37,613 bases of DNA. It comes from Stappia sp. GTDB taxonomy: Bacteria > Pseudomonadota > Alphaproteobacteria > Rhizobiales > Stappiaceae. Of this stretch, positions 15,556 to 24,132 are shown in pieces. The position numbers and the translations under genes were made by a program. The stretch covers positions 284,143 to 321,755 of the forward strand of contig PBLF01000018.1 in the NCBI GenBank assembly GCA_002722295.1, given 5' to 3'. The notes below the pieces were generated by a model. The model saw nothing but the letters and a program-made list of their open reading frames with translations, ran no database searches and was not told the DNA's origin. Position 1 is the stretch's first letter; the number at the start of each line of letters is the position of its first letter.

Positions 15556-17103
15556 ATGTTCAAGAGACTGACGACGCTTGCCGCCGCCATGCTGATGTCG
15601 ACGGCGCTTCATGCCGAACCCGTCGACGGAGGGCGCGCCAACGTGGTGATCCAGCCCGAACCGCCGGGGCTGATGCTCGGCATCATCCAGAACGGCCCGA
15701 GCCAGATGGTGGCCGGCAATATCTACGAGGGCCTGCTGCGCTACACGACCGGGCTCGAGGCGATGCCGCAGCTTGCCAAGTCCTGGGAGATTTCCGAGGA
15801 CGGGCTCACCTACACCTTCCACCTGCAGGAAAATGCCAAGTGGCACGACGGGGAGCCGTTCACCGCCGATGACGTCGTGTTTTCGGCCGACGTGTTCCTG
15901 AGGGAGACGCACGCGCGCCTTCGCGCCTCGCTCAAGCATGTCGAGTCGATCACCGCCGCGGACGAGCACACCGTCGTCTTCAAGCTGAAGCAGCCTTTCG
16001 GGCCGTTCATCGGCATCTTCGAGGTCGGCACCATGCCGATGATCCCGAAGCACATCTATGAAGGCACCGACTTCAAGACGAACCCGGCCAACAACAAGCC
16101 CATCGGTACCGGGCCGTTCAAGTTCCAGGAGTGGGTGAAGGGATCCCACATCCTGCTGGTCAAGAACGAGGACTACTACGAGGAGGGCAAGCCTCACCTC
16201 GACGAGATCTACTGGCACGTGATCCCGGATGCGGCATCGCGTGCCGTTGCCTATGAGACGGGGATCGTGGACATCCTGCCGGGCGGCTCGGTCGAGAACT
16301 TCGATGTCGGCCGCCTGACGGAACTCGAGAATTCCTGTGTCACCGACAAGGGCTGGGAGTATTTCGGTCCGCTGTCGTGGATGTGGCTGAACAATCGGGA
16401 AGGCCCGACCGCCGACGTGCGTTTCCGCCAGGCCGTCATGTATGCCATGGACCGCAACTTCGCCCGCGACGCGCTGTGGAACGGTCTGGGCAAGGTCGCG
16501 ACCGGTCCGGTTTCGTCGTCCACGCGCTTCTACTCGGATGACGTCACGAAATATGATTACGATCCGGACAAGGCGCGCGCGCTGCTGAAGGAGATGGGCT
16601 ACGACGGCACGCCGGTGCGCCTGTTGCCGCTGCCTTACGGCGAGACCTGGCAGCGCTGGGCCGAGGCCATCAAGCAGAACCTTGAGGAGGTCGGCATCAA
16701 GGTCGACATGGTCGCCACCGACGTTGCCGGCTGGAACCAGAAGATCAGCGAGTGGGACTACGATCTCGCCTTCACGTACCTCTACCAGTACGGCGATCCC
16801 GCGCTTGGTGTCTCGCGCACCTACGTTTCGACGAACATTGCCAAGGGGTCGCCCTGGAACAATGTCGAGGGCTACTCGAACAAGAACATCGACGAGATGT
16901 TCGCCAAGGCGGCCGTCGCGGTGACGAAGGAGGAGCGTCAGGAGCTCTATGACGAGATCCAGAAGAAGCTGGTGGACGATGTGCCGGTGGCGTGGCTTCT
17001 CGAACTCGGTTTCCCGACGATCTATCGCTGCAACGTCAAGAACCTCGTGACGACCGCCATCGGCGTCAACGACGGGTTCAAGGACGCCTATATCGAGAAA
17101 TAG
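15556..17103 (+). CDS. ABC transporter substrate-binding protein, dipeptide/oligopeptide family
   Basis: 515 aa. The signal peptide MFKRLTTLAAAMLMSTALHA is followed by a mature start at AEP. SBP_bac_5 (cluster C) features are seen along the protein: GNIYEGLLRYTTGLEAMPQL, SWEISEDGLTYTFHLQENAK, WHDGEPFTADDVVFS, a GTGPFKFQEWVKGSHI block and VRFRQAVMYAMDRN. Near the C-terminus lies KLVDDVPVAWLLELG. The family binds peptides but also opines, nickel, sugars and other amides. A spacing of 90 bases from the aldolase gene and 170 bases from the first permease, the latter filled by GC stem-loops, suggests separate control of its high expression. Substrate unknown. Confidence 0.92.
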   Translation: MFKRLTTLAAAMLMSTALHAEPVDGGRANVVIQPEPPGLMLGIIQNGPSQMVAGNIYEGLLRYTTGLEAMPQLAKSWEISEDGLTYTFHLQENAKWHDGEPFTADDVVFSADVFLRETHARLRASLKHVESITAADEHTVVFKLKQPFGPFIGIFEVGTMPMIPKHIYEGTDFKTNPANNKPIGTGPFKFQEWVKGSHILLVKNEDYYEEGKPHLDEIYWHVIPDAASRAVAYETGIVDILPGGSVENFDVGRLTELENSCVTDKGWEYFGPLSWMWLNNREGPTADVRFRQAVMYAMDRNFARDALWNGLGKVATGPVSSSTRFYSDDVTKYDYDPDKARALLKEMGYDGTPVRLLPLPYGETWQRWAEAIKQNLEEVGIKVDMVATDVAGWNQKISEWDYDLAFTYLYQYGDPALGVSRTYVSTNIAKGSPWNNVEGYSNKNIDEMFAKAAVAVTKEERQELYDEIQKKLVDDVPVAWLLELGFPTIYRCNVKNLVTTAIGVNDGFKDAYIEK

Positions 17104-17121
17104 GCAAGACGAAAGCCACGG

Positions 17122-17155
17122 CCGCGCGGGCGGGAGACCTCCCGGTTCCGCGCGG
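17122..17155 (+). other. GC stem-loop after the binding-protein gene
   Basis: CCGCGCGG (17122-17129) pairs with CCGCGCGG (17148-17155), and inside it CGGGAG and CTCCCG pair as well, giving a long double stem 18 bases past the stop codon. There is no T-tract. Stem-loops at this place in ABC operons typically protect the upstream mRNA 3' end or reduce read-through to the permease genes. Confidence 0.55.
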
Positions 17156-17182
17156 TCCAGCCACGTTCCGCCACTCCGTGCC

Positions 17183-17220
17183 GAACCGGTGCGGGCGGGC
17201 CGGACCGGCATAGCCGGTTC
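17183..17220 (+). other. Second stem-loop between binding-protein and permease genes
   Basis: GAACCGG (17183-17189) pairs with CCGGTTC (17214-17220) and the interior GCCGG/CCGGC bases can extend it. It sits 54 bases before the permease start. Probably works with the preceding stem-loop in graded expression of the transporter operon. Confidence 0.4.
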
Positions 17221-17273
17221 ACGGCGCGCGTGCGGTGCGGTGTCCGTTCTCCTTCAAGGCGCGTCCGGTCCCG

Positions 17274-18242
17274 ATGTTGAGATTCATCCTCATGCGTCTG
17301 GTCAAGGCGGCGATCATCCTGGTTGCCATCCTTGTCCTGAACTTTTTCCTGATCCATGCGGCTCCGGGTGATCCGGCGGCGGTGATGGCGGGCGAGGCCG
17401 GTGCGGCCGACGAGATCTTCATCGAGCAGCTGCGCGAGCGCTTCGGTCTCGACAAACCTCTGCTCACCCAGCTCGGGCTCTATCTTGGCGGCGTGCTGCA
17501 GTTCGATCTCGGCTTCTCCTATCGCCAGCAGATGCCGGTCGCCGACCTAATCTTCCAGCGCCTGCCGGCGACGCTCCTTCTCACGCTGAGCGCCTTCGTC
17601 ATGTCGTTGCTGCTCGGCACCCTGCTCGGCGTCATCGCCTCCGCCCGGGTGGGAAAGTGGTCCGACACCGTGATCTCGGTTCTGGCGCTGCTTTTCTACG
17701 CGACGCCGCTCTACTGGGCCGCCCTGATGGCGGTTCTGGTCTTCTCGGTCGAACTGAACTGGCTGCCGGGCTTCGGCTACGAGACCGTGGGCGCGAACTA
17801 CACGGGCTTTGCCCGCGCGCTCGATATCGGCCAGCACCTGATCCTGCCGGCGACGACGCTCGGGCTGTTCTTCATGGCGGTCTACATGCGCATGACCCGC
17901 GCCTCGATGCTGGAGGTCAGCCGCCTCGACTTCGTGAAGACCGCGCGCGCAAAGGGGCTTCCCAACAGCGTCATCCAGCGCCGTCACATCTTCCGCAACG
18001 CGATGCTTCCCGTCGTGACCCTGGCGGGACTTCAGGCCGGCCAGCTTGTCGGCGGCGCGGTGCTCACCGAAACCGTGTTCGCCTGGCCCGGCATCGGCCG
18101 GCTGATGTTCGAGGCACTCGCGCAGCGTGACTACAACCTGCTCCTCGGCATCTTCTTCATCTCCGCGGCCATGGTGCTTCTCTTCAACCTGATCACCGAC
18201 ATTCTCTATCGTGTCGTCGATCCTCGCATTCGGGTGTCGTGA
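17274..18242 (+). CDS. ABC transporter permease, DppB type
   Basis: 322 aa from ATG 17274. The N-terminus MLRFILMRLVKAAIILVAIL leads into the first helix and is followed by HAAPGDPAAVM, the DppB/OppB signature. RERFGLDKPLLTQL, FDLGFSYRQQMPVADLIFQRLPATL and six hydrophobic segments follow. The coupling loop (EAA motif) is FVKTARAKGLPNSVIQRRHI, and the end is LLFNLITDILYRVVDPRIR. Its stop shares bases with the start of the next permease. Partner of the DppC-type permease and fused ATPase that follow. Confidence 0.92.
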   Translation: MLRFILMRLVKAAIILVAILVLNFFLIHAAPGDPAAVMAGEAGAADEIFIEQLRERFGLDKPLLTQLGLYLGGVLQFDLGFSYRQQMPVADLIFQRLPATLLLTLSAFVMSLLLGTLLGVIASARVGKWSDTVISVLALLFYATPLYWAALMAVLVFSVELNWLPGFGYETVGANYTGFARALDIGQHLILPATTLGLFFMAVYMRMTRASMLEVSRLDFVKTARAKGLPNSVIQRRHIFRNAMLPVVTLAGLQAGQLVGGAVLTETVFAWPGIGRLMFEALAQRDYNLLLGIFFISAAMVLLFNLITDILYRVVDPRIRVS

Positions 18243-19081
18243 TGCGTGCGTTCTGGAACCGCTTCCGCCGTCATCGCGGTGCCGTCATGGGCGTCGTGAT
18301 CCTGGCCCTGGTCGTTGCCGTCGCCGTCCTCGCGCCGGTGCTCTTTCCCCAGTCTCCCTGGAAGATGGTGCAGCGGCCCTTCCTGCCGCCGCTGTCGAAC
18401 GAGGCGCTGCCCCTTGGCACCGACGCGCTGGGCCGCAACGTGCTCTCCGGGCTCGCCCACGGTGCTCAGGTGTCGCTGATGGTCGGGCTTGTCTCCACGC
18501 TGGCGGCCCTGCTGATCGGCATTCCGATCGGAGCCGCCGCCGGCTATTTCGGCGGCTTCGTCGACGATGCGCTGATGCGCATCACCGAGTTCTTCCAGAC
18601 GGTCCCGAGCTTTGCCCTCGCCATTGTGCTCGTGGCGATCTTCGAGCCGAGCATCGTATCGATCATTGGGGCCATCGCGATTGTCAGCTGGCCACCGGTC
18701 GCGCGCCTGGTGCGTGGCGAGGTGCTTTCGCTCAGGGCCCGCGAATACGTCGAGGCGGCGATCCTGTCCGGTCAGACCCATCTGACCATCATCGTGCGAC
18801 AGGTCCTGCCCAATGCGATCTCGCCGATCATCGTGCTGGCTTCCCTGATGGTCGCGACGGCGATCCTGCTGGAATCCTCGCTTTCCTTCATGGGGCTCGG
18901 GGATCCGAACCTGATGTCCTGGGGCTACATGATCGGCGCCGCGCGCACGGTGATCCGCCAGGCCTGGTGGCTTTCGTTCTTCCCCGGTGTCGCCATCCTG
19001 CTGACGGTTCTGGCGCTGAACCTGATCGGCGAGGGCCTGAACGATGCCCTGAACCCGCGTTTGGCGCGGCGTGGCGAGTGA
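18242..19081 (+). CDS. ABC transporter permease, DppC type
   Basis: 279 aa. ATG 18242 overlaps the preceding stop by one base (TGATG); a GTG at 18239 would overlap by four. MRAFWNRFRRHRGAVMGVVIL is the usual basic start plus first helix. The OppC_N region carries GTDALGRNVLSGLAHGAQVS, exact for DppC/OppC. The coupling loop is REYVEAAILSGQTHLTIIVR and the tail ends LNLIGEGLNDALNPRLARR. Forms the membrane channel with the DppB-type subunit. Confidence 0.92.
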   Translation: MRAFWNRFRRHRGAVMGVVILALVVAVAVLAPVLFPQSPWKMVQRPFLPPLSNEALPLGTDALGRNVLSGLAHGAQVSLMVGLVSTLAALLIGIPIGAAAGYFGGFVDDALMRITEFFQTVPSFALAIVLVAIFEPSIVSIIGAIAIVSWPPVARLVRGEVLSLRAREYVEAAILSGQTHLTIIVRQVLPNAISPIIVLASLMVATAILLESSLSFMGLGDPNLMSWGYMIGAARTVIRQAWWLSFFPGVAILLTVLALNLIGEGLNDALNPRLARRGE

Positions 19082-19091
19082 GGAGGCGATC

Positions 19092-20738
19092 ATGAGCGAG
19101 ACAAACCAGCCGACCGGCGGCGAGACGGTGCTCTCGATCGAGGATCTGCGCATAGCACTGCCGGCGGGCGCCGACAGGCAGTTCGCGGTCGAGGATGTCA
19201 GTCTCGATCTCAAGGCCGGCGAAATCCTTTGCATCGTGGGTGAATCCGGGTCGGGCAAGTCCATGTCCGCCAACGCCATGATGGGTCTTCTGCCGGATCT
19301 GGTGCGCCCGGTCGGAGGACGGATCCTCTTCGAGGAACGTGACCTTCTCACCCTGTCGGAAGCCGAGCGTCTGGACCTGCGCGGGCGCAAGATGGCGATG
19401 ATCTTCCAGGAACCCATGTCGGCACTGAACCCGCTGATGCATGTGGAGGACCAGATCGCCGAGGTGTTCGAGGCACATGGCCTGCTGACGCCGCGCGAAC
19501 GCCGGGCGCGGGCGGTCGAACTCCTTGACGAGGTCGGCATTCCCGAGCCGGCGAAGGCCGCGAAGGCCTATCCGTTCCAGCTTTCCGGTGGTCAGCGCCA
19601 GCGGGTGATGATCGCGATGGCGCTGGCGCTCGAACCGTCGATCCTCATCGCGGACGAGCCGACGACCGCACTCGACGTGACCACCCAGGCCCAGATCCTC
19701 GACCTGATCCGCACGCTGCAGAAGAGCCATGGCATGGCGGTGATGTTCATCACCCACGATTTCGGCGTGGTGGCGGAAATCGCCGACCGGGTCGCGGTCA
19801 TGCAGCTCGGACGCATCGTGGAACAGGGAACGGCCGGGGAGGTTCTGGACAATCCGCGCCATCCCTACACGCGTGAACTCATTGCCGCGATCCCGCGTCT
19901 TGCCACGGATGCGGAGGAAAACCAGCGCAAGGGCACGCCGCTTCTGGAAGTCACGGGCATGTCCAAGACCTACCGCTCCGGCGGCGGCCTCTTCGGGGGC
20001 GAGGCGCGGGTGGTGCACGCGGTGAAGGACGTGAGCTTCCGCCTTTATCAGGGGGAGACGCTGGGGGTCGTCGGAGAGAGCGGGTCCGGCAAGTCGAGCG
20101 TCGGGCGCTGCCTCGTGCGTCTGCAGGAAACCGACACCGGCGCGGTCCTGATGGATGGCGAGGACATGGCGCTGCTCTCGGGAGAGCGACTGCGCAAGGC
20201 GCGCAAGTCGATCCAGATGATCTTTCAGGATCCCTATGCCTCGCTCAATCCGCGTGCGCGTGTCGGGCGCATCATCGCGGAAGGTCCGATCGCCCACGGC
20301 GAGCCGCGCGGGCGGGCCTACGAGCGGGCGGCGGAACTGCTGGAACTTGTCGGCCTGGGGGCGGCGGCGATCGATCGCTTCCCGCACGAGTTTTCCGGCG
20401 GCCAGCGACAGCGTATCGGCATCGCCCGGGCGCTTGCGCTCGAGCCCAAGGTGATCGTGGCGGATGAAGCGGTGTCCGCTCTCGACGTGTCGATCCAGGC
20501 CCAGGTGCTGGACCTTCTCGCCGATCTCAAGGAACGGCTTGACCTGTCTCTGGTCTTCATCACCCATGATCTGCGCGTGGCCGCCCAGATCTGTGATCGC
20601 ATCGCGGTCATGCAGCGGGGCGAGATCGTGGAGATCGGGCCCGCACACCGTATCTTCAACGCGCCGCAGAGCGCCTATACCAAAAGCCTCATCGAGGCGA
20701 TCCCGGGCCGCGAGAAGGAACTCGCCGCCGCTGTCTGA
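19092..20738 (+). CDS. Double ATPase of a dipeptide-type ABC importer (DppD-DppF fusion)
   Basis: 548 aa. ATG 19092 follows AGGAGG. Two full nucleotide-binding domains lie in tandem. The first has Walker A GESGSGKS (about residues 50-57), signature [12 protein letters not shown] and Walker [13 protein letters not shown]. The second has Walker [10 protein letters not shown], signature [15 protein letters not shown] and Walker [13 protein letters not shown]. Each ends in the oligopeptide-transporter C-terminal extension ([17 protein letters not shown] and [17 protein letters not shown]). Fusions of this type are known (GsiA, YejF) where other systems have two proteins. Energises the importer encoded just upstream. 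Confidence 0.93.
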   Translation: MSETNQPTGGETVLSIEDLRIALPAGADRQFAVEDVSLDLKAGEILCIVGESGSGKSMSANAMMGLLPDLVRPVGGRILFEERDLLTLSEAERLDLRGRKMAMIFQEPMSALNPLMHVEDQIAEVFEAHGLLTPRERRARAVELLDEVGIPEPAKAAKAYPFQLSGGQRQRVMIAMALALEPSILIADEPTTALDVTTQAQILDLIRTLQKSHGMAVMFITHDFGVVAEIADRVAVMQLGRIVEQGTAGEVLDNPRHPYTRELIAAIPRLATDAEENQRKGTPLLEVTGMSKTYRSGGGLFGGEARVVHAVKDVSFRLYQGETLGVVGESGSGKSSVGRCLVRLQETDTGAVLMDGEDMALLSGERLRKARKSIQMIFQDPYASLNPRARVGRIIAEGPIAHGEPRGRAYERAAELLELVGLGAAAIDRFPHEFSGGQRQRIGIARALALEPKVIVADEAVSALDVSIQAQVLDLLADLKERLDLSLVFITHDLRVAAQICDRIAVMQRGEIVEIGPAHRIFNAPQSAYTKSLIEAIPGREKELAAAV

Positions 20739-20787
20739 TTTGCCGTCGCCGGTCCCGGCGGCGGTTCTCCAGGAACACGAGGACAAA

Positions 20788-22104
20788 ATGCTGGACGCTT
20801 CCCTGGCTCGCGACATTCTGCGGGCGGTCGATGACGGCTTCGAGGACCAGATCGCCTTCACCGAGGCGCTTGTCCGCTATCCTTCGCTGCGCGGCGCGGA
20901 AAAGCCGGCGCAGGATTTCATCGCCGGCGTTCTGGCGGAACGCGGTTATGACGTGTCGACCTTCGCCATCGACATCGACAAGATCCACGACCATCCGGGC
21001 TTTTCTCCGGTGGCGGTCGATTATTCCGAGGCCGTCAATGTGGTCGCCACGCACCGTCCGCGTGAAGAGAAAGGAAGATCGCTCATCCTCAACGGCCACA
21101 TGGACGTGGTGCCCGAAGGCCCGCATGACATGTGGGAGGTCTCGCCCCCGTATGAGCCGAAGCGGGAGGGGGACTGGCTCTACGGACGCGGCGCCGGCGA
21201 CATGAAGGCGGGCATCGCCGCCAATCTCTACGCCCTCGATGCGTTGCGCCGGCTCGGCTATCAGCCGGCCGCACGCGTGCATTTTCAAAGCGTGGTGGAG
21301 GAGGAGTGTACCGGAAACGGTGCTCTCGCCTGTCTGGTGGAGGGCTACACCGCGGATGCGGCGATCATTCCCGAGCCGGTCGAGGAGCAACTGGTGCGCG
21401 CCAATGTCGGCGTGCTCTGGTTCGAGGTCGAGGTCGCGGGACATCCGGTGCACGTGCGCACCGCCGGAACCGGGTTCAATGCCATCGAGGCCGGATATCG
21501 GGTCATCGAGGCGCTGAAGGATCTTTGCGAGGACTGGAATGCGGAGAAGGCGAACTATCCGCATTTCGCCGAGCTGGACCACCCGATCAATTTCAACGTC
21601 GGCAAGATCGAGGGAGGTGACTGGGCGTCCTCCGTGCCGGCCTGGTGCCGGCTCTCATGCCGCATCGCCATCTATCCGGGCGACGATCCGGCCGCGCGTG
21701 CCCGCCAGATCGAGGAACATCTGGCGGCGCGTGTTGCCGACGACCCGTTCCTTGGCAACCGCCTGCCCAAGGTGACCTGGAACGGCTTCTTCGCACGCGG
21801 CTACGTGCTCGAGGAAGGAAGCGATGCTGAAGAGGTGCTTGCCAGGTCCCATCGGGTCGCAAGCGAGCGGGACCTCACCAGTTTCGTGACGCCGGCCTAT
21901 CTCGATGCCCGTGTCTTCGTCATCTATGCGGGAATGCCCTGTCTCGTCTACGGACCCAGGTCGGAGAGCGTTCACGGCTTCGACGAACGCGTCAGCCTTG
22001 AGTCCATCAGGCGGGTCACGGGCACCATCGCGCTCTTCATCGCGCAGTGGTGCGGGCTCGAGAAGATCGATGACGGCGGGGAGGGCGCGCGCGATGCGGG
22101 CTGA
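20788..22104 (+). CDS. M20-family metallo-deacylase (ArgE/DapE type)
   Basis: 438 aa. ATG 20788 follows ACGAGGACAAA. Di-zinc M20 residues are all present: His104 and the catalytic-lid Asp106 in LNGHMDVVPEG, bridging Asp138 in GRGAGDMKAG, the Glu pair 171-172 in VVEEECTGNG, and a late His in SVHGFDERV. The dimerisation (lid) domain lies at about 200-320. ArgE/DapE-type enzymes hydrolyse N-acyl groups or amide bonds from amino acids and amines. In this operon, just after the importer, it is the likely first cytoplasmic step on the imported substrate. A dipeptidase role is the main alternative. Its last 11 bases overlap the next gene. Confidence 0.88.
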   Translation: MLDASLARDILRAVDDGFEDQIAFTEALVRYPSLRGAEKPAQDFIAGVLAERGYDVSTFAIDIDKIHDHPGFSPVAVDYSEAVNVVATHRPREEKGRSLILNGHMDVVPEGPHDMWEVSPPYEPKREGDWLYGRGAGDMKAGIAANLYALDALRRLGYQPAARVHFQSVVEEECTGNGALACLVEGYTADAAIIPEPVEEQLVRANVGVLWFEVEVAGHPVHVRTAGTGFNAIEAGYRVIEALKDLCEDWNAEKANYPHFAELDHPINFNVGKIEGGDWASSVPAWCRLSCRIAIYPGDDPAARARQIEEHLAARVADDPFLGNRLPKVTWNGFFARGYVLEEGSDAEEVLARSHRVASERDLTSFVTPAYLDARVFVIYAGMPCLVYGPRSESVHGFDERVSLESIRRVTGTIALFIAQWCGLEKIDDGGEGARDAG

Positions 22105-23068
22105 CTCCGGACCGGTGGAAGGTGTTTGCCTGTCGAAGAACCTCGATCTGAAGGCGCTTTTCGGCGATGTGTTCGAGCGCTTTGCTCCGGGTGTGCGCCT
22201 GCTGTCGCCGGAGGAGGTCGAGGATCCCTCCCGGATCCGCTTCGCGCTTGCGTGGAAGCCGGAGGATGACGCTTTCACGCCCTACGGCAATCTCGCTCTC
22301 GTCTCGTCGATCGCGGCCGGCGTCGACAGTCTTCTCGCCTGCCCGAGCCTGCCGCCGGATGTCGCGGTCACACGATTGCGGGACCCGGACCAGGGCGCGC
22401 TGATGGCGGGCTTCGCCGCCTGGCACGTGATCTGGCACCATCGCAACATGGGAGCCTTTCTCGAGGCCGAGGCCGCAAGCGAATGGCTTGGCGTCGGGCG
22501 CTACGCCGGGTTCTCCGCTCCAAGGACATGCACGGTCGGCGTGCTTGGCTACGGGTTGATGGGCAAGGCCGTGGCGCGGGGTGTGGCGACACTGGGCTTT
22601 CCCGTCGTTGCCGCCCTGCGCAAGCCGCGCGATGAAGCGCCGCCGCCGGGAGTCCGTTTCGAGGTGGGGGCGAACGCCATCCGCGATACCGCCGCTGAAA
22701 GCCGGATCCTGATCAACGTCCTGCCGCTGACGGAGGAAACCCGCGACGTGCTCGACGGGAAACTCTTTTCGGTCATGCCGGAGGGATCTGTCCTGATCCA
22801 GCTCGGGCGTGGCGATCATCTAGTGGATGCGGATCTTGATGCGGCGCTCGACAGCGGGCGGCTTTCGGCGGCATCGCTCGATGTCTTTCGCCAGGAGCCC
22901 CTGCCGCCGGAGCACCACTGGTGGCGGGATCCGCGCATCCTGATCACGCCGCACAAGGCGAGCGACAGTTCCCCGCGTCTGGTGGCCGAACAGGTCGCGG
23001 CCGCGGTCAAGGACGTCCTGGCGGGGCGCATGCCGGAAACGGCCGTCTGCCGCGAGGATGGATATTGA
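22094..23068 (+). CDS. D-2-hydroxyacid dehydrogenase, GhrA (glyoxylate/hydroxypyruvate reductase A)-like
   Basis: 324 aa. ATG 22094 follows GGGGAGG and overlaps the M20 gene by 11 bases. The nucleotide-binding domain has VGVLGYGLMGKAVARG and LINVLPLTEETRDVLDG. The active-site Arg is in LIQLGRGDHLVDADL, the Glu in FRQEPLPPEHHWW and the His in LITPHKASD, the pattern of GhrA-like reductases. Known members reduce glyoxylate, hydroxypyruvate or other short 2-keto acids with NADPH. Here it may reduce a keto product made by the aminotransferase or released by the aldolase-like protein; that is inference. Confidence 0.85.
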   Translation: MRADSGPVEGVCLSKNLDLKALFGDVFERFAPGVRLLSPEEVEDPSRIRFALAWKPEDDAFTPYGNLALVSSIAAGVDSLLACPSLPPDVAVTRLRDPDQGALMAGFAAWHVIWHHRNMGAFLEAEAASEWLGVGRYAGFSAPRTCTVGVLGYGLMGKAVARGVATLGFPVVAALRKPRDEAPPPGVRFEVGANAIRDTAAESRILINVLPLTEETRDVLDGKLFSVMPEGSVLIQLGRGDHLVDADLDAALDSGRLSAASLDVFRQEPLPPEHHWWRDPRILITPHKASDSSPRLVAEQVAAAVKDVLAGRMPETAVCREDGY

Positions 23069-23084
23069 GGGAGAGGCCCTGGAC

Positions 23085-24131
23085 ATGAAAGCGATCTTCG
23101 ACGAGCGACAGCTCCTGCACGATCCCGAACGTTACTTTCGTCGGGGTGCCTATATTCCGCATCCCGAGCAGCCCCAGCGCGCGGTGCTCATCCGCGACAT
23201 GCTGGCGAGGAACGGTTTTCCGATCGAGCAGCCGCGCGACTTCGGCCTCGATATCGTCAAGCGGGTGCATGATCCCGACTATGTCGACTTCTGGAAGGAT
23301 GCCCACGAGCGATTCCGCGCCGAGGCGGGGGATGCGGAGGCCATTCCGACCTATCACCCGGGCCATCGTCCCGGCCGCCGGTCTTCGTCGATCTACGGTC
23401 AGCTCGGCTGGTACACGACCGACACGTCGACGCCGCTGACCGCTGGCACCTGGGAGGCGGTCTACTGGTCGGCCCAGACGGCCATCGAGGCTGCGGAGCG
23501 CATTTGCGGCGGGGAGAGGATGGTCTATGGCCTGTCGCGCCCGCCGGGGCATCATGCCATGCGCGAGGCCGCGAACGGCTTCTGTTTCTTCAACAACGCA
23601 GCCATCGCCGCCGAGGCGCTTCGTCGCAAGTATTCCAGGGTCGCGGTTCTGGACATCGACACGCATACGGGCAACGGTACGCTGGACATCTTCTACGAGC
23701 GCGCGGACGTGTTCGTCTGCTCGCTTCACGTCGATCCGGACGTCTATCCGACTTACTATCTGGGCTATCCGGACGAAACAGGAGAAGGCGAGGGCGAGGG
23801 CGCGACGCTGAACCTCATTCTCGATCCGGGCGCCGGGGAGGACGTCATTCTCGGGCGGTTCCGGGAGGGGCTGGCCGCGATCCGTGCGTTCGGGGCGGAG
23901 GCGCTTGTCGTGTCGCTCGGCTTCGACATGGCGATGGACGACCCGCTCTCGGTTGTGAAGATGACGGGCAAGGGATTCGACACGATGGCGCGCGAGATCG
24001 TGCGCATGAAGCTTCCCACGACCCTGATCCAGGAGGGCGGCTATCTCGGGCCGTCGCTTTCGGACAACGCGGAAATCTACCTGACGGCCAGCCGCGACGA
24101 ACTGGCCGCCGCAACCACGCGCAAGGTGTGA
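23085..24131 (+). CDS. Acetylpolyamine-amidohydrolase-like deacetylase (class II HDAC fold)
   Basis: 348 aa. ATG 23085 follows GAGGGAGAGG; an ATG at 23058 inside the preceding gene is an alternative. All catalytic residues of bacterial HDAC-like amidohydrolases can be placed: His156-His157 in RPPGHHAMR, zinc ligands Asp192 and His194 in LDIDTHTGNGT, Asp281 in LGFDMAMDDPL and Tyr320 in QEGGYLG. The start (KAIFDERQLLHDPERYFRRG, then PHPEQPQRA) and the length match acetylpolyamine amidohydrolases (about 340 aa) rather than eukaryote-like deacetylases. Such enzymes remove acetyl groups from acetylputrescine, acetylcadaverine or acetylspermidine. It is followed after one base by an aminotransferase gene, suggesting that the amine freed here is then transaminated. 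Confidence 0.88.
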   Translation: MKAIFDERQLLHDPERYFRRGAYIPHPEQPQRAVLIRDMLARNGFPIEQPRDFGLDIVKRVHDPDYVDFWKDAHERFRAEAGDAEAIPTYHPGHRPGRRSSSIYGQLGWYTTDTSTPLTAGTWEAVYWSAQTAIEAAERICGGERMVYGLSRPPGHHAMREAANGFCFFNNAAIAAEALRRKYSRVAVLDIDTHTGNGTLDIFYERADVFVCSLHVDPDVYPTYYLGYPDETGEGEGEGATLNLILDPGAGEDVILGRFREGLAAIRAFGAEALVVSLGFDMAMDDPLSVVKMTGKGFDTMAREIVRMKLPTTLIQEGGYLGPSLSDNAEIYLTASRDELAAATTRKV

Positions 24132-24132
24132 C

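Noticed and set aside
14683..17211. An 842-codon open frame on the minus strand across the aldolase and binding-protein genes
   Set aside because: It is antisense to two genes with clear family motifs, starts without a ribosome-binding site, and its translation is Arg/His/Gly-rich low-complexity sequence, as expected opposite GC-rich codons.
18888..20861. A 657-codon open frame on the minus strand across the DppC-type permease and double ATPase
   Set aside because: Both + strand genes have complete Walker and signature motifs. The antisense frame has no recognisable domain and reflects third-base GC bias.
22094..22104. The 11-base overlap of the M20 and GhrA-like genes as a frameshift
   Set aside because: Each gene has full family length and an own ribosome-binding site; the overlap is normal translational coupling.
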